Source: Cellulomonas humilata (GTDB taxonomy: Bacteria; Actinomycetota; Actinomycetes; Actinomycetales; Cellulomonadaceae). From it: a DNA stretch of 64,000 nucleotides. Positions 54,351 to 63,854 of this stretch are shown here, one piece after another (within the stretch, counting starts at the first letter, position 1; the number at the start of each line of letters is the position of its first letter). The notes below the pieces were generated by a model. That model was given only the letters and a program-made list of their open reading frames with translations. It did not search any database and was not told the DNA's origin. The stretch covers positions 62,001 through 126,000 of the forward strand of contig NZ_JABMCI010000069.1 of assembly GCF_013359775.1 (NCBI RefSeq), given 5' to 3'. The translations under genes were made by a program, and so were the position numbers.

Positions 54351-55531
54351 CGCGCACCCTCGGCGACCGCCTCGACGAGGCGACGAAGGGCCTCCCCGCG
54401 CCGCTCGCGGTGGTGGACCTCGACGCCCTCGACGCCAACGCGGCGGACCTGGTGCTCCGGGCCGGCGGGACCCCGATCCGCGTCGCCAGCAAGTCGGTCC
54501 GCGTCCGGCACGTGCTCGAGCGCGTGCTCGCCCTGCCCGGGTTCGCCGGCGTGATGACCTACTCGGTGCGCGAGGCGCTCTGGCTCGTCGGCCACGGCGT
54601 CGACGACGTGCTGCTGGGATACCCGAGCGTGGACACCGACGCGCTCGACGCGCTCGCGGCCGACCCCGTCGCCGCGGCCGCGGTGACGCTCATGGTCGAC
54701 GACGTCGCGCAGGTCGAGCTGGCCGCCCGCGCCGCGGACGCCCACGGCGCCACGCTGCGCCTCTGCCTCGACGTCGACGCCTCCCTCAGGCTCCGGCTCG
54801 GACCGCTGGTCGCCCACCTGGGGGTTCGGCGCTCGCCGGTGCACTCCGCGTCCGACGCGGGGGTGCTGGCCGCGGCGATCGCCCGCCGGTCCGGCGTCGA
54901 CGTCGTCGGTGTCATGTTCTACGAGGCGCAGGTGGCCGGGCTGCCCGACGCGTCTCCCGCCGTCCGCGCCGTCAAGCGGCTCTCCATCCGGGACCTCGCC
55001 GTGCGCCGGGCCGCCGTCGTCGACGCCGTGCAGACCGCCGTCGGGCACGAGCTGACCCTGGTGAACTCCGGCGGGTCCGGGTCGGTGGCGTCGAGCGCCG
55101 CGGACCCCGTGGTCACCGAGGTCACCGCCGGCTCCGGCCTGTTCGTGCCCACCCTGTTCGACGCCTACCGCTCGTTCACCCCCCGGCCCGCCGCGTTCTT
55201 CGGGCTCGACGTGGTGCGCATCCCCGGCCAGGGCTATGCGACCGCGTTCGGCGGCGGCTACATCGCCTCCGGTCCGCCCACCGCGTCCCGCCAGCCGAAG
55301 CCCGTGTGGCCGTCGGGGCTGGCGCTCACCAGCCGCGAGGGAGCGGGCGAGGTGCAGACGCCGCTGCGGCTGTCCGGCGGCGCGGACCTGCGCATCGGCG
55401 ACCGGGTCTGGTTCCGGCACGCCAAGTCGGGCGAGGTCATGGAGCGCTTCGAGCAGGTGCACCTGGTCCGGGACACCACGATCGAGTCCACGGCCCCGAC
55501 GTACCGCGGCGAGCAGCGCACGTTCGGCTGA
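54347..55531 (+). CDS. PLP enzyme, amino acid deaminase/aldolase (alanine-racemase-fold)
   Basis: This 394-residue fold-type III PLP protein is related to D-threonine aldolase and D-serine dehydratase. The N-terminal barrel begins LAVVDLDALDANAADLVLRA. The PLP lysine lies in RVASKSVRVR (about residue 47). GVMTYSVREALWLV and LVNSGGSGSV (phosphate-binding) follow. The C-terminal beta domain has GYATAFGGGYIASGPP and VWFRHAKSGEVMERF, where His and Glu could bind a metal. Substrate unknown. Clustered with an FAD aldonolactone-type oxidase, an MFS transporter and a TetR regulator. Confidence 0.85.
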   Translation: MTRTLGDRLDEATKGLPAPLAVVDLDALDANAADLVLRAGGTPIRVASKSVRVRHVLERVLALPGFAGVMTYSVREALWLVGHGVDDVLLGYPSVDTDALDALAADPVAAAAVTLMVDDVAQVELAARAADAHGATLRLCLDVDASLRLRLGPLVAHLGVRRSPVHSASDAGVLAAAIARRSGVDVVGVMFYEAQVAGLPDASPAVRAVKRLSIRDLAVRRAAVVDAVQTAVGHELTLVNSGGSGSVASSAADPVVTEVTAGSGLFVPTLFDAYRSFTPRPAAFFGLDVVRIPGQGYATAFGGGYIASGPPTASRQPKPVWPSGLALTSREGAGEVQTPLRLSGGADLRIGDRVWFRHAKSGEVMERFEQVHLVRDTTIESTAPTYRGEQRTFG

Positions 55532-55560
55532 TCGGACGCCGGGCTGATCGGCGTGTGAAA

Positions 55561-55587
55561 GGCGCGGGGGTTCCGCGCCGGTAGCCT
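55561..55587 (+). promoter_or_regulatory. Hairpin and candidate -10 box before cysS
   Basis: GGCGCGG-5-CCGCGCC (55561-55579) forms a small hairpin, possibly ending the upstream operon. TAGCCT (55582-55587) lies 6 nt before the cysS GTG at 55594, which again looks leaderless. Confidence 0.5.
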
Positions 55588-55593
55588 TGACCG

Positions 55594-57039
55594 GTGACCC
55601 TGCGCCTCTTCGACACCGCGACCCGGACGGTGCGTGACTTCGTCCCGCTCGTGCCGAACGAGGTGGGCATCTACCTGTGCGGTGCCACGGTGCAGGCGCC
55701 GCCGCACATCGGCCACCTGCGGTCGGCCATCGCGTTCGACGTCCTGGTCCGCTGGCTGCGCCGCACGGGGCACCGCGTGACCCTCGTGCGCAACGTCACG
55801 GACATCGACGACAAGATCCTGGCCAAGGCCGCCGACGCCGGCGAGCCGTGGTGGGCGTGGGCCACCGCCAACGAGCGCGCGTTCAGCGCGGCCTACGACG
55901 CGCTCGGCGTCCTGCCGCCCAGCCACGAGCCCCGCGCGACCGGTCACGTGCCCGCGATGATCGAGCTGATGGACCACCTGGTCGACACCGGCCACGCCTA
56001 CAGCACCGGCCCGGGCGACGTGTGGTTCGACGTCCGCTCCTACCCGGAGTACGGCGCGCTGACCAACCAGCGGGTCGACGACATGGTCCCGGCGCCGGAC
56101 GGCACGGTCGACGACACCGCCAAGCGCGACCCCCGCGACTTCGCCCTCTGGAAGGCCGCCAAGCCGGGGGAGCCGGCGACGGCCTCCTGGGACACCCCGT
56201 TCGGCCGCGGTCGGCCCGGTTGGCACCTGGAGTGCTCGGCGATGGCGCAGCGCTACCTGGGCGACACGTTCGACATCCACGGCGGCGGCCTGGACCTGAG
56301 GTTCCCGCACCACGAGAACGAGCAGGCCCAGTCCCGCGCCGCCGGCTACGGGTTCGCGCAGTACTGGCTGCACAACGGCTGGGTCACGCAGGGCGGCTCC
56401 AAGATGAGCAAGTCGCTCGGCAACGGGCTGCTGGTCACCGTCGTGCTGGCCAAGGAGCGGGCGTCCGTGCTGCGGTACGCGATGACGGCCGTGCAGTACA
56501 GCTCGATGCTCGAGTGGACCGACGACACCCTGCGCGAGGCCGAGGCCACCTGGGACCGGCTGGCCGGCTTCGTCGAGCGCGCCGCCGAGAAGGTGGGGGT
56601 GGCCGACGACGCCGAGGTGGCGAAGGTGGAGCTGCCCGCCGACTTCGTCACCGCCATGGACGACGACCTCAACGTGCCGGCCGCGCTCGCGGTGGTGCAC
56701 GAGCACCTGCGGACCGGCAACTCCGCGCTCGCGCACGGCGACCTGGCCGAGGCCCGCGACGCGATGGTCGTGCTGCGCGCCATGCTCGACGTGCTCGGCC
56801 TCGACCCGGGCGGCAGCCAGTGGCGCGCCCACGGCAGCGACGCCCGGTACGCCCACGCGCTCGAGGCCGTCGTCGCCGCCGAGCTGGAGGCCCGGGCCCA
56901 GGCCCGCGCCGCCCGCGACTTCGCCACGTCCGACGCCATCCGGGACCGCCTCGCCGCGGCCGGCATCGTGGTCGAGGACTCGTCTTCCGGAGCGCGCTGG
57001 TCACTTGCCGCGCGCGCCGACACTTCTGAGGAGAACTGA
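55594..57039 (+). CDS. cysS: Cysteinyl-tRNA synthetase
   Basis: This 481-residue class I synthetase has zinc ligand Cys29 in YLCGATVQ, the HIGH motif in [10 protein letters not shown] (about 33-42), [38 protein letters not shown] (in pieces, with the second zinc Cys), PHHENE, and the KMSKS loop SKMSKSLGN (about 269-277). The C-terminal helical anticodon domain follows. In M. tuberculosis cysS directly follows ispF and precedes the rlmB-like gene. Here only the second neighbour is kept. rlmB starts 3 nt after the stop. Confidence 0.97.
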   Translation: MTLRLFDTATRTVRDFVPLVPNEVGIYLCGATVQAPPHIGHLRSAIAFDVLVRWLRRTGHRVTLVRNVTDIDDKILAKAADAGEPWWAWATANERAFSAAYDALGVLPPSHEPRATGHVPAMIELMDHLVDTGHAYSTGPGDVWFDVRSYPEYGALTNQRVDDMVPAPDGTVDDTAKRDPRDFALWKAAKPGEPATASWDTPFGRGRPGWHLECSAMAQRYLGDTFDIHGGGLDLRFPHHENEQAQSRAAGYGFAQYWLHNGWVTQGGSKMSKSLGNGLLVTVVLAKERASVLRYAMTAVQYSSMLEWTDDTLREAEATWDRLAGFVERAAEKVGVADDAEVAKVELPADFVTAMDDDLNVPAALAVVHEHLRTGNSALAHGDLAEARDAMVVLRAMLDVLGLDPGGSQWRAHGSDARYAHALEAVVAAELEARAQARAARDFATSDAIRDRLAAAGIVVEDSSSGARWSLAARADTSEEN

Positions 57040-57041
57040 AC

Positions 57042-58049
57042 ATGGCTGGAAACTCCGAGCGCCGCGGGGCCGTCCGCAAGGGCAGCTCCAAGAAGGTCGC
57101 GAGCGCGGGCACCGGCGGCAAGAACCGCCGCTCGCTCGAGGGCAGGGGGCCGACGCCGAAGGCCGAGGACCGCGAGTACCACCCCGCGCACAAGGCGAAG
57201 GTCGCCGCCGAGCGGCGCGCGGTCGCGGGCACCCGCGGGACGTCCGGTCGCCAGTCGGCCGGGGCCAGCCGCAGCGCCGCCGGGTCCAAGGGCGGTCGCA
57301 AGAGCTCGACGCACGAGATCGTGTCCGGCCGGAACTCGGTGGTCGAGGCCCTGCGCGCAGGCATCCCCGTGTCCACGGTCTACATCGCCTCGCGCCTGGA
57401 GGCCGACGACCGCACGCGCGAGATCATCAGCGCCGCGGGCAACTCGAATTACCCGCTCCTCGAGGTCAGCCGCGCCGAGCTGGACCGCCTCACGGACGGC
57501 TCCGTCCACCAGGGCGTCGCCATCCAGGTCCCGCCGTACGCGTACGCGGACGACGACGACCTCCTGGACGCGGCCGCGGAGACTGACCGCCCGGCGCTCA
57601 TCGTCGCGCTCGACGGCGTGACGGACCCGCGCAACCTCGGCGCCGTGCTCCGGTCCGCCGGGGCGTTCGGCGCCCACGGTGTCCTCGTGCCCGAGCGGCG
57701 CGCGGCCGGCGTGACGGCGTCGGCGTGGAAGGTGTCCGCCGGTGCGGCCGCACGCGTGCCGGTCGCCCGGGTGACCAACCTGGTGCGCACCCTCCAGAGC
57801 CTGAAGGCGGCGGGCGTGTTCGTCGTCGGCCTGGACGGCGGCGGCGACGTCTCGATCACCGACCTGCCCTACGCCACCGACCCGCTGGTGCTCGTCGTCG
57901 GCTCCGAGGGCAAGGGCCTGTCCCGGCTGGTCCGCGAGCAGTGCGACGCCATCGCGTCCATCCCGATCACGTCCGCGGTCGAGTCCCTGAACGCCGGCGT
58001 CGCCGCGGGCATCGCCCTGTTCGAGGTCTCCCGCCAGCGCGCGATCTAG
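57042..58049 (+). CDS. rlmB: 23S rRNA 2'-O-methyltransferase RlmB (TrmH/SPOUT family)
   Basis: RlmB methylates G2251 of 23S rRNA in E. coli. The 335-residue product has a long basic, disordered N-terminus of about 85 residues (Lys/Arg/Gly/Ser-rich), then the substrate-binding domain (HEIVSGRNSVVEALRAGIPV) and the SPOUT domain with LDGVTDPRNLGAVLRSAGAFG-like motif 1 (about 188-208, here in part), GSEGKGLS (about 286) and SLNAGVAAGIALFE (about 316-329). GAGGAG precedes ATG 57042. Its TAG stop is shared on a CTAG with the convergent DUF4032 gene. Confidence 0.94.
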   Translation: MAGNSERRGAVRKGSSKKVASAGTGGKNRRSLEGRGPTPKAEDREYHPAHKAKVAAERRAVAGTRGTSGRQSAGASRSAAGSKGGRKSSTHEIVSGRNSVVEALRAGIPVSTVYIASRLEADDRTREIISAAGNSNYPLLEVSRAELDRLTDGSVHQGVAIQVPPYAYADDDDLLDAAAETDRPALIVALDGVTDPRNLGAVLRSAGAFGAHGVLVPERRAAGVTASAWKVSAGAAARVPVARVTNLVRTLQSLKAAGVFVVGLDGGGDVSITDLPYATDPLVLVVGSEGKGLSRLVREQCDAIASIPITSAVESLNAGVAAGIALFEVSRQRAI

Positions 58050-59341
58050 CCCAGGATCAGGTCGTCGTCGTCCCCGGTGACCTGCGGGATCATGTCGGTC
58101 TCGGGGATCTCGCCCGCCTGCACGCCCAGGATCGCCTGCTCGTCGGGACGCGTGGGCAGGATGTTCTTCACGTAGCTCTTGGCGGCCTGCTTCATCGGCA
58201 CGTCGTGGCCCTGCTGCTCCGAGAGGTACCAGCGGTGGTCCAGCAGCTCGTGGTAGATCTGCGCGGGCTCCAGCTTGCCGCGCAGGTCCTTCGGGACGCT
58301 GCGGACGGCCGGCTCGAAGATCTCGGTCAGCCAGTCGTGCGCGACGAACGACTCGTCGTCGCGCTGGCGGTCGGTGGCGGCGCGGAACTCGTCGAGGTCG
58401 TTGAGCAGACGGCGGGCCTGGTTCTCCTGCACGTCGAGGCCGGTGAGCCGCATGAGCCGGCGGGAGTGGTGCCCGGCGTCGACGACCTTGGGCTGGATGC
58501 GCACGCTGGTGCCGTCCACGTCCGTGGTGATGTCGAGCTCGCCGACGTCGAAGCCGAGGTCGTTGAGCCGGTCGATTCGGGCCTGCACGCGCCAACGGTC
58601 CCCGAAGGTGAACGACTCCGACTCGGTCAGCGCGCGCCAGAGCTCGCCGTACCGCTCGGCCAAGGCGTCACCGATGGCCACCGCGTCGACGTCCTCCTCG
58701 AGGAACTCGCCGGCCTGGAGGTCCATGAGCTCGCCGATGATGTTCACGCGGGCGACCTCGAGGTCGTAGCCGCGCTGGCCGTCCGAGAGCTTGTCGTGCA
58801 GGTCGCCCGTCTCGGCGTCCACCAGGTACGCGGCGAACGTCTCGGCGTCGCGGCGGAACAGGGTGTTCGACAGGGACACGTCGCCCCAGTAGAAGCCGAC
58901 CAGGTGCAGGCGGACCAGGAGGACGGCGAGCGCGTCGATGAGGCGCGTGGCGGTGTCGGGGCGCAGCGACTGGCTGAACAGCGCGCGGTAGGGGAGCGAG
59001 AACGACAGGTGCTTGGTGATCAGCACCGCCTCGAGCCGCTCACCGCTGGGGTCGCTGCGTCCGGTGATGACACCGACGGGCTCGACGCTGGGGACGTCCA
59101 GGCGGCGCAGCTGGCGCAGCAGCTCGTACTCGCGGTACGCCACCGTCTCGCCGATCTCCTTGACCGCGACCACGCGGCCGGACATCTTGGCGAACCGCAC
59201 GATGTGCCGGGAGATGCCGCGGGGCAGGGCGGCGAGCGTCTCGGCCGGCCAGTCCTCGAGCGGGATGTGCCATGGCAGGTCGAGGAGGGCGGGGTCGGGC
59301 GAGGCCGCGGTGATCTGCAGGCGCTGCGGCGTCGGGCTCAT
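58046..59341 (-). CDS. DUF4032 / LPS-kinase-like protein
   Basis: This 431-residue cytosolic protein has a kinase-like N-terminal half: AVKEIGETVAYREYELLRQLRRLDVPSVEP, LITKHLSFSLPYRALFSQSL, and a catalytic-loop-like HLVGFYWGDVSLSNTLFRRD, where Asp and Asn resemble the D..N pattern of small-molecule kinases, then AYLVDAETGDLHDKLSDGQR. The C-terminal half is DUF4032 (HDWLTEIFEPAVRSVPKDLRGKLEPAQIYHELLDHRWYLSE in parts). Common in actinobacteria, function unknown, possibly phosphorylation of a sugar or lipid. It shares four bases with the end of rlmB. Confidence 0.85.
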   Translation of the reverse strand: MSPTPQRLQITAASPDPALLDLPWHIPLEDWPAETLAALPRGISRHIVRFAKMSGRVVAVKEIGETVAYREYELLRQLRRLDVPSVEPVGVITGRSDPSGERLEAVLITKHLSFSLPYRALFSQSLRPDTATRLIDALAVLLVRLHLVGFYWGDVSLSNTLFRRDAETFAAYLVDAETGDLHDKLSDGQRGYDLEVARVNIIGELMDLQAGEFLEEDVDAVAIGDALAERYGELWRALTESESFTFGDRWRVQARIDRLNDLGFDVGELDITTDVDGTSVRIQPKVVDAGHHSRRLMRLTGLDVQENQARRLLNDLDEFRAATDRQRDDESFVAHDWLTEIFEPAVRSVPKDLRGKLEPAQIYHELLDHRWYLSEQQGHDVPMKQAAKSYVKNILPTRPDEQAILGVQAGEIPETDMIPQVTGDDDDLILG

Positions 59342-59377
59342 GGTCCGATCCTCTCAGAGAACGCCCACAGCACATGC

Positions 59378-59415
59378 GACAGGGCGGCCCCGGCCGAAGC
59401 CGGGACCGCCCTGTC
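59378..59415. terminator. Hairpin after msiK
   Basis: GACAGGGCGG (59378-59387) pairs with CCGCCCTGTC (59406-59415). After one mismatch CCCGGC pairs with GCCGGG around a CGAA loop. It lies 14 bp after the end of msiK in its direction of transcription. Confidence 0.82.
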
Positions 59416-59429
59416 GGGTGGTGCTGGGG

Positions 59430-60557
<1,128 letters not shown>

Positions 60558-60575
60558 AGCAGATCAATCCCTTCA

Positions 60576-60593
60576 CCGGCAGGTACGTGCCGG
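60576..60593. promoter_or_regulatory. Inverted repeat in the msiK leader
   Basis: CCGGCA-GGTACG-TGCCGG (60576-60593) lies 19 bp before the msiK ATG. A perfect TTGACA on the reverse strand (60617-60612) is upstream, but no good -10 box is found 17 bp away. The repeat could be an operator or a leader hairpin. Confidence 0.45.
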
Positions 60594-60634
60594 ACGATCC
60601 GTAGTGAAGAGTGTCAAGAGTGTCCTCGATGACA

Positions 60635-60670
60635 CGGGTCCCGGAAGGAGGGTTGTCCTTCGGGGACCCG
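60635..60670. terminator. Hairpin between the beta-propeller operon and msiK
   Basis: CGGGTCCC (60635-60642) pairs with GGGACCCG (60663-60670), and six more pairs follow after one mismatch around a GGGTTG loop. It is positioned to end transcripts coming from the beta-propeller genes. Confidence 0.6.
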
Positions 60671-60686
60671 GGGTCATCATGCCATA

Positions 60687-60709
60687 CCGGTGTGGACGGT
60701 CCACACCGG
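60687..60709. promoter_or_regulatory. 23-bp perfect palindrome
   Basis: The 11-base half CCGGTGTGGAC (60687-60697) is followed by one G and by its exact complement (60699-60709). It could be a strong repressor site upstream of msiK or a terminator hairpin for the beta-propeller gene, whose stop is 20 bp away. The partial direct repeat TCCACAC recurs at 60722-60728. Confidence 0.6.
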
Positions 60710-60728
60710 ACAGTGACGCTCCACACGT

Positions 60729-62225
60729 TCAGCCGAGCACGATCCCCGACCCGTCGCGGAACCGGACGAGCAGCCGGCCCGCGTACTCGACGACCTGGTC
60801 GATGCCGACGGGATCGCCGGGGGCGAGCCGGGTGAGGTCGACGCTGCGAGCGCGGCGCCCGTCTGCGAGGTCGAGCGCGAGGAGCGAGCGGTCGGGGGTG
60901 ACGACGACCACCAGCGACCCGTCGGTGCCCAGCCAGGCCGGCACCGCGCCCACCGGCACGGACCATCGGACCTCGCCCGTGCGGGCGTCGCGCGCGACGA
61001 CGTCGGCACCCTCAGCGGTGTGCACGACGCCGTCGACGAGCAGCGGCTCGCCCCGGACTCCCTCGGCCCGCCAGAGCTCGTCGCCCGTGCCGGCGTCGCG
61101 GGCCACGAGGGCCACGCCGTCCCAGCCGCCGTCGTCGCCGGTGAGCAGGACGACCTCGGGTGCGGTGCCGTCGTCGACGGACAGCCGGGCGGGCAGCTCG
61201 CCGACCGCGACGCGCGTGCCGGCACGGGTGACCAGGACGCCCGCAGGCACCGCGAAGTTCTGCCAGGGCATCCACACCAGCGTCCCGGACCTGCCGAGCT
61301 CGGCCCAGCCGTCCGTCGCGACCGTGACGTCGCCGCGCGGCGACCCGTCGGCGCCGAACAGCCAGGCGTGCCCGCTGTCGGTGAGGAGCACGCGGTCGGC
61401 GTCGGCGGCGAGGTCCGGCTCGGACCGGATCACGTAGTCGCCGATCCGGACCTCGTGCACCTGGGGCACCACGGGGGTGCCGTGCCGCCACTGCACGGAG
61501 CCCGTGACGGGGTCGGTCGCGGTGAGCGTCCAGCGCACACCCCCGCGTCCGTCCTCGGCGGGCGTGGCGCGCACCAGGAGACCGCCGGTCGCCGCCCAGA
61601 GCGACCCGGCCGGCACGGTGGGTGTCGCGACGACCGAGCCGGTGACCGGGTCCAGCACCGCGAGCGGGGTCGCGGCGCCCCCGGACGCGACAGGGGAGAC
61701 CTCGGCGGCGCAGACCGCCAGCGGTGCGTCGTCCGACCGCACGGTGCTGCAGCGGACCCACACGGAGGGGAACTCGGAGCGACCGCCCGGCGGGAGCGCC
61801 GCGTCGAGCGAGAACGGCACGGACCACCGCCGGTCGCCGGTGTCGGGGTCGGTGCCGCGCAGGGTCACTCCGCCCGGGTGGTAGTCGGCGCCGACCGCCC
61901 AGCCACCCGCGCTGTCGCCCGCCACGAGCGCTCCGACGCCGGGCGTCCACCGCCACAGCACGCCGGGTGGGTCCGCGAGGGCGCGCAGGACGCCGGGCAC
62001 CTCCGCGAGGTACCGCAGCCGGGCGCGCTCGCGGGCGTCCAGCCACGACTGCACGCCGAGCAGGACCAGCACGAGGGCGACGACCGTCGCGGTCGCCCGC
62101 CCGGCGTGCCGCCGCGCCCAGAGGGGCACCCGTCGGGTGCGGTCGTCGTCAGGGGCGTCGAGCTCGTCGAGCTCGTCGAGCTCGACGGGCGCGAGGTGCA
62201 CGGCGTGCCCGGCCGGGGCGCTCAT
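60729..62225 (-). CDS. Membrane-anchored PQQ-like beta-propeller protein B
   Basis: This 498-residue protein has an acidic cytoplasmic N-terminus with a Glu-Leu-Asp repeat (about 15-27), one transmembrane helix (about 43-61) and a long extracytoplasmic beta-propeller of repeated blades such as GTDPDTGDRRWSVPF, LDPVTGSVVATPTV, TDPVTGSVQWRHGTPV and RDARTGEVRWSVPV. No catalytic motif. Propellers of this kind often bind ligands or proteins rather than PQQ itself. It starts 3 bp after the stop of a paralogue with the same layout. Confidence 0.82.
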   Translation of the reverse strand: MSAPAGHAVHLAPVELDELDELDAPDDDRTRRVPLWARRHAGRATATVVALVLVLLGVQSWLDARERARLRYLAEVPGVLRALADPPGVLWRWTPGVGALVAGDSAGGWAVGADYHPGGVTLRGTDPDTGDRRWSVPFSLDAALPPGGRSEFPSVWVRCSTVRSDDAPLAVCAAEVSPVASGGAATPLAVLDPVTGSVVATPTVPAGSLWAATGGLLVRATPAEDGRGGVRWTLTATDPVTGSVQWRHGTPVVPQVHEVRIGDYVIRSEPDLAADADRVLLTDSGHAWLFGADGSPRGDVTVATDGWAELGRSGTLVWMPWQNFAVPAGVLVTRAGTRVAVGELPARLSVDDGTAPEVVLLTGDDGGWDGVALVARDAGTGDELWRAEGVRGEPLLVDGVVHTAEGADVVARDARTGEVRWSVPVGAVPAWLGTDGSLVVVVTPDRSLLALDLADGRRARSVDLTRLAPGDPVGIDQVVEYAGRLLVRFRDGSGIVLG

Positions 62226-62228
62226 CGC

Positions 62229-63809
62229 TCACCCGAGGACGGCGACCGAGCCGCTGTCCATCCACACGTACAGCCGCGGGTCGTGCCAGCCCGACCGGAA
62301 ACCCTGCACGAAGGCGGTCGACCGGTCCCCGGCGACCTCCTCGGAGAGGTCGGTGCTCCACGCCAGCTCACCGTCGCGCAGCGAGTACGCCTCGAGCGTC
62401 ACGCCCAGCCCGGGGACCAGCAGGTTCGTGCCGTCGGTGGACAGCTGGTGCGCCAGGCGCTCGAGCGGGGTCCGCCACAGCACCTCGCCGGTGGTGGCGT
62501 CGAGGGCGCGCAGGGAGTCACCGGTGGCGACGTAGAGCGTCCCGTCGAGCATGAGCCCGGCGACCACGGAGCCCTCCAGGTGCCAGAGCAGGTCCCCGGT
62601 GCGCGCGGAGCGCCCGCTGAGCCCGTCGGTCCCGCGCGCGCCGTCCCCGATGGTGATCACCACGTCCGGGGCGGAGCCGTCGTCGACCGCGAGCCAGCCG
62701 GCCGTCTCGTCGATGGCGACCTCCGTCCCGTCCTCCAGCAGCAGGATCCCCCGATACAGGTCCGACGACGTCCAGGTGCTCTTGATGAATACGCCCGCCC
62801 GGGCCGGCTGCAGCCACGACGCCGGCTCGAGCGGCACGTCGCGCACCAGGTCGCCGCCGGTGGTGAGGATCCAGGCGTGGTTGTCGACCCCGACCACGAT
62901 CCGGTCGTCGTGGGTCTGCACGGAGGCCGCGGTCAGCCCGGACAGTCCCTCCGGGCCGTCGTCCCGGCTGACGACGTCGGTCACCGGGGAGGTCCAGGTC
63001 CAGCGGGCGTCGCCGGTGATGAGGTCGGTGGCGGTGACCTCCCAGCTCACCGCGTCCGCGTCGGTCTCCGCCGGGCTGCCGTCGTCGGTCACCCGCTCGG
63101 CGACGACCATCGCCTGGTCGGTGAACGCCAGCCCCGAGCCGCCGTCGACCACGCGCTCGGCCAGCAGCCGGCCGTCGGACGGGTCGAGGACCCAGACCGA
63201 CGACGGAGGGGTGCCCTGGACGCCCTCGCCGTACTGCTGCGAGACGCACGCGGCCACCGACGGGCCCTCGTGGAGCAGTGCGCTGCAGGAGATCCAGAGC
63301 TCGGGGGACGAGCTGGTGGGGGTCGGCTGGGGGGTGGGGAGGTCCACCGGGGTGACCCAGGCGACGGCCCCGGTGTCCGGGTCGAGCCCGACGACCGAGG
63401 GGGAGCCGTCCGCGTCCTGGATCCCGCCGACGAGCACCCCGTCGACCATCGCGCCGGACTGGAGCGCGGCCGCCAGCCGGGGTTCGGCCCGCCAGATCAC
63501 GCCGATCGACGAGTCCGCGGGCGCCACGACGCCGGGGATGGCCGCCAGCGCGGCCAGGCGCGCGGCCTCGCGGCGGTCGATCACGAGCTGGGTGACCAGG
63601 AGCGTCGCGACGAGCACTGCCGCGGCCGGCACGAGCGTCCGAGCGTGCCGGCGCAGCCACGTCCGCGCGGCCAGCACGTCGTCGGTCCGCCCGGCGGGGG
63701 CGTCCTCGTCGAGCGCGACGTCCACGCGACGCCCCGGGGCGGCCGAGGGGGAGCGCACGGGCTCGTCCGCAGCCTCGACGAGCTCGACCTGGTGCATCCG
63801 GCCGGGCAT
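62229..63809 (-). CDS. Membrane-anchored PQQ-like beta-propeller protein A
   Basis: This 526-residue protein has a cytoplasmic acidic N-terminus (VELVEAADE), one transmembrane helix (about 58-77), then extracytoplasmic propeller blades: VGLDPDTGAVAWVTPVD, LDPSDGRLLAERVVD, TDLITGDARWTWTSPV, RSARTGDLLWHLEG, LDATTGEVLWRTPLERL and YSLRDGELAWSTDL. ATG 63809 follows TAGCGT (63822-63817) by 7 nt, suggesting a leaderless start. A GTG three codons earlier (63818) falls inside that box. Together with gene B it forms a tandem duplication. Confidence 0.82.
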   Translation of the reverse strand: MPGRMHQVELVEAADEPVRSPSAAPGRRVDVALDEDAPAGRTDDVLAARTWLRRHARTLVPAAAVLVATLLVTQLVIDRREAARLAALAAIPGVVAPADSSIGVIWRAEPRLAAALQSGAMVDGVLVGGIQDADGSPSVVGLDPDTGAVAWVTPVDLPTPQPTPTSSSPELWISCSALLHEGPSVAACVSQQYGEGVQGTPPSSVWVLDPSDGRLLAERVVDGGSGLAFTDQAMVVAERVTDDGSPAETDADAVSWEVTATDLITGDARWTWTSPVTDVVSRDDGPEGLSGLTAASVQTHDDRIVVGVDNHAWILTTGGDLVRDVPLEPASWLQPARAGVFIKSTWTSSDLYRGILLLEDGTEVAIDETAGWLAVDDGSAPDVVITIGDGARGTDGLSGRSARTGDLLWHLEGSVVAGLMLDGTLYVATGDSLRALDATTGEVLWRTPLERLAHQLSTDGTNLLVPGLGVTLEAYSLRDGELAWSTDLSEEVAGDRSTAFVQGFRSGWHDPRLYVWMDSGSVAVLG

Positions 63810-63854
63810 CTTCCGCACGCTACGCCTCGGTCGTGCGACCGACCACCAGGGGTC

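Noticed and set aside
55532..55593. T-box leader before cysS
   Set aside because: Only 62 bp are available and there is no T-box sequence; a small hairpin and a -10 box explain the gap.
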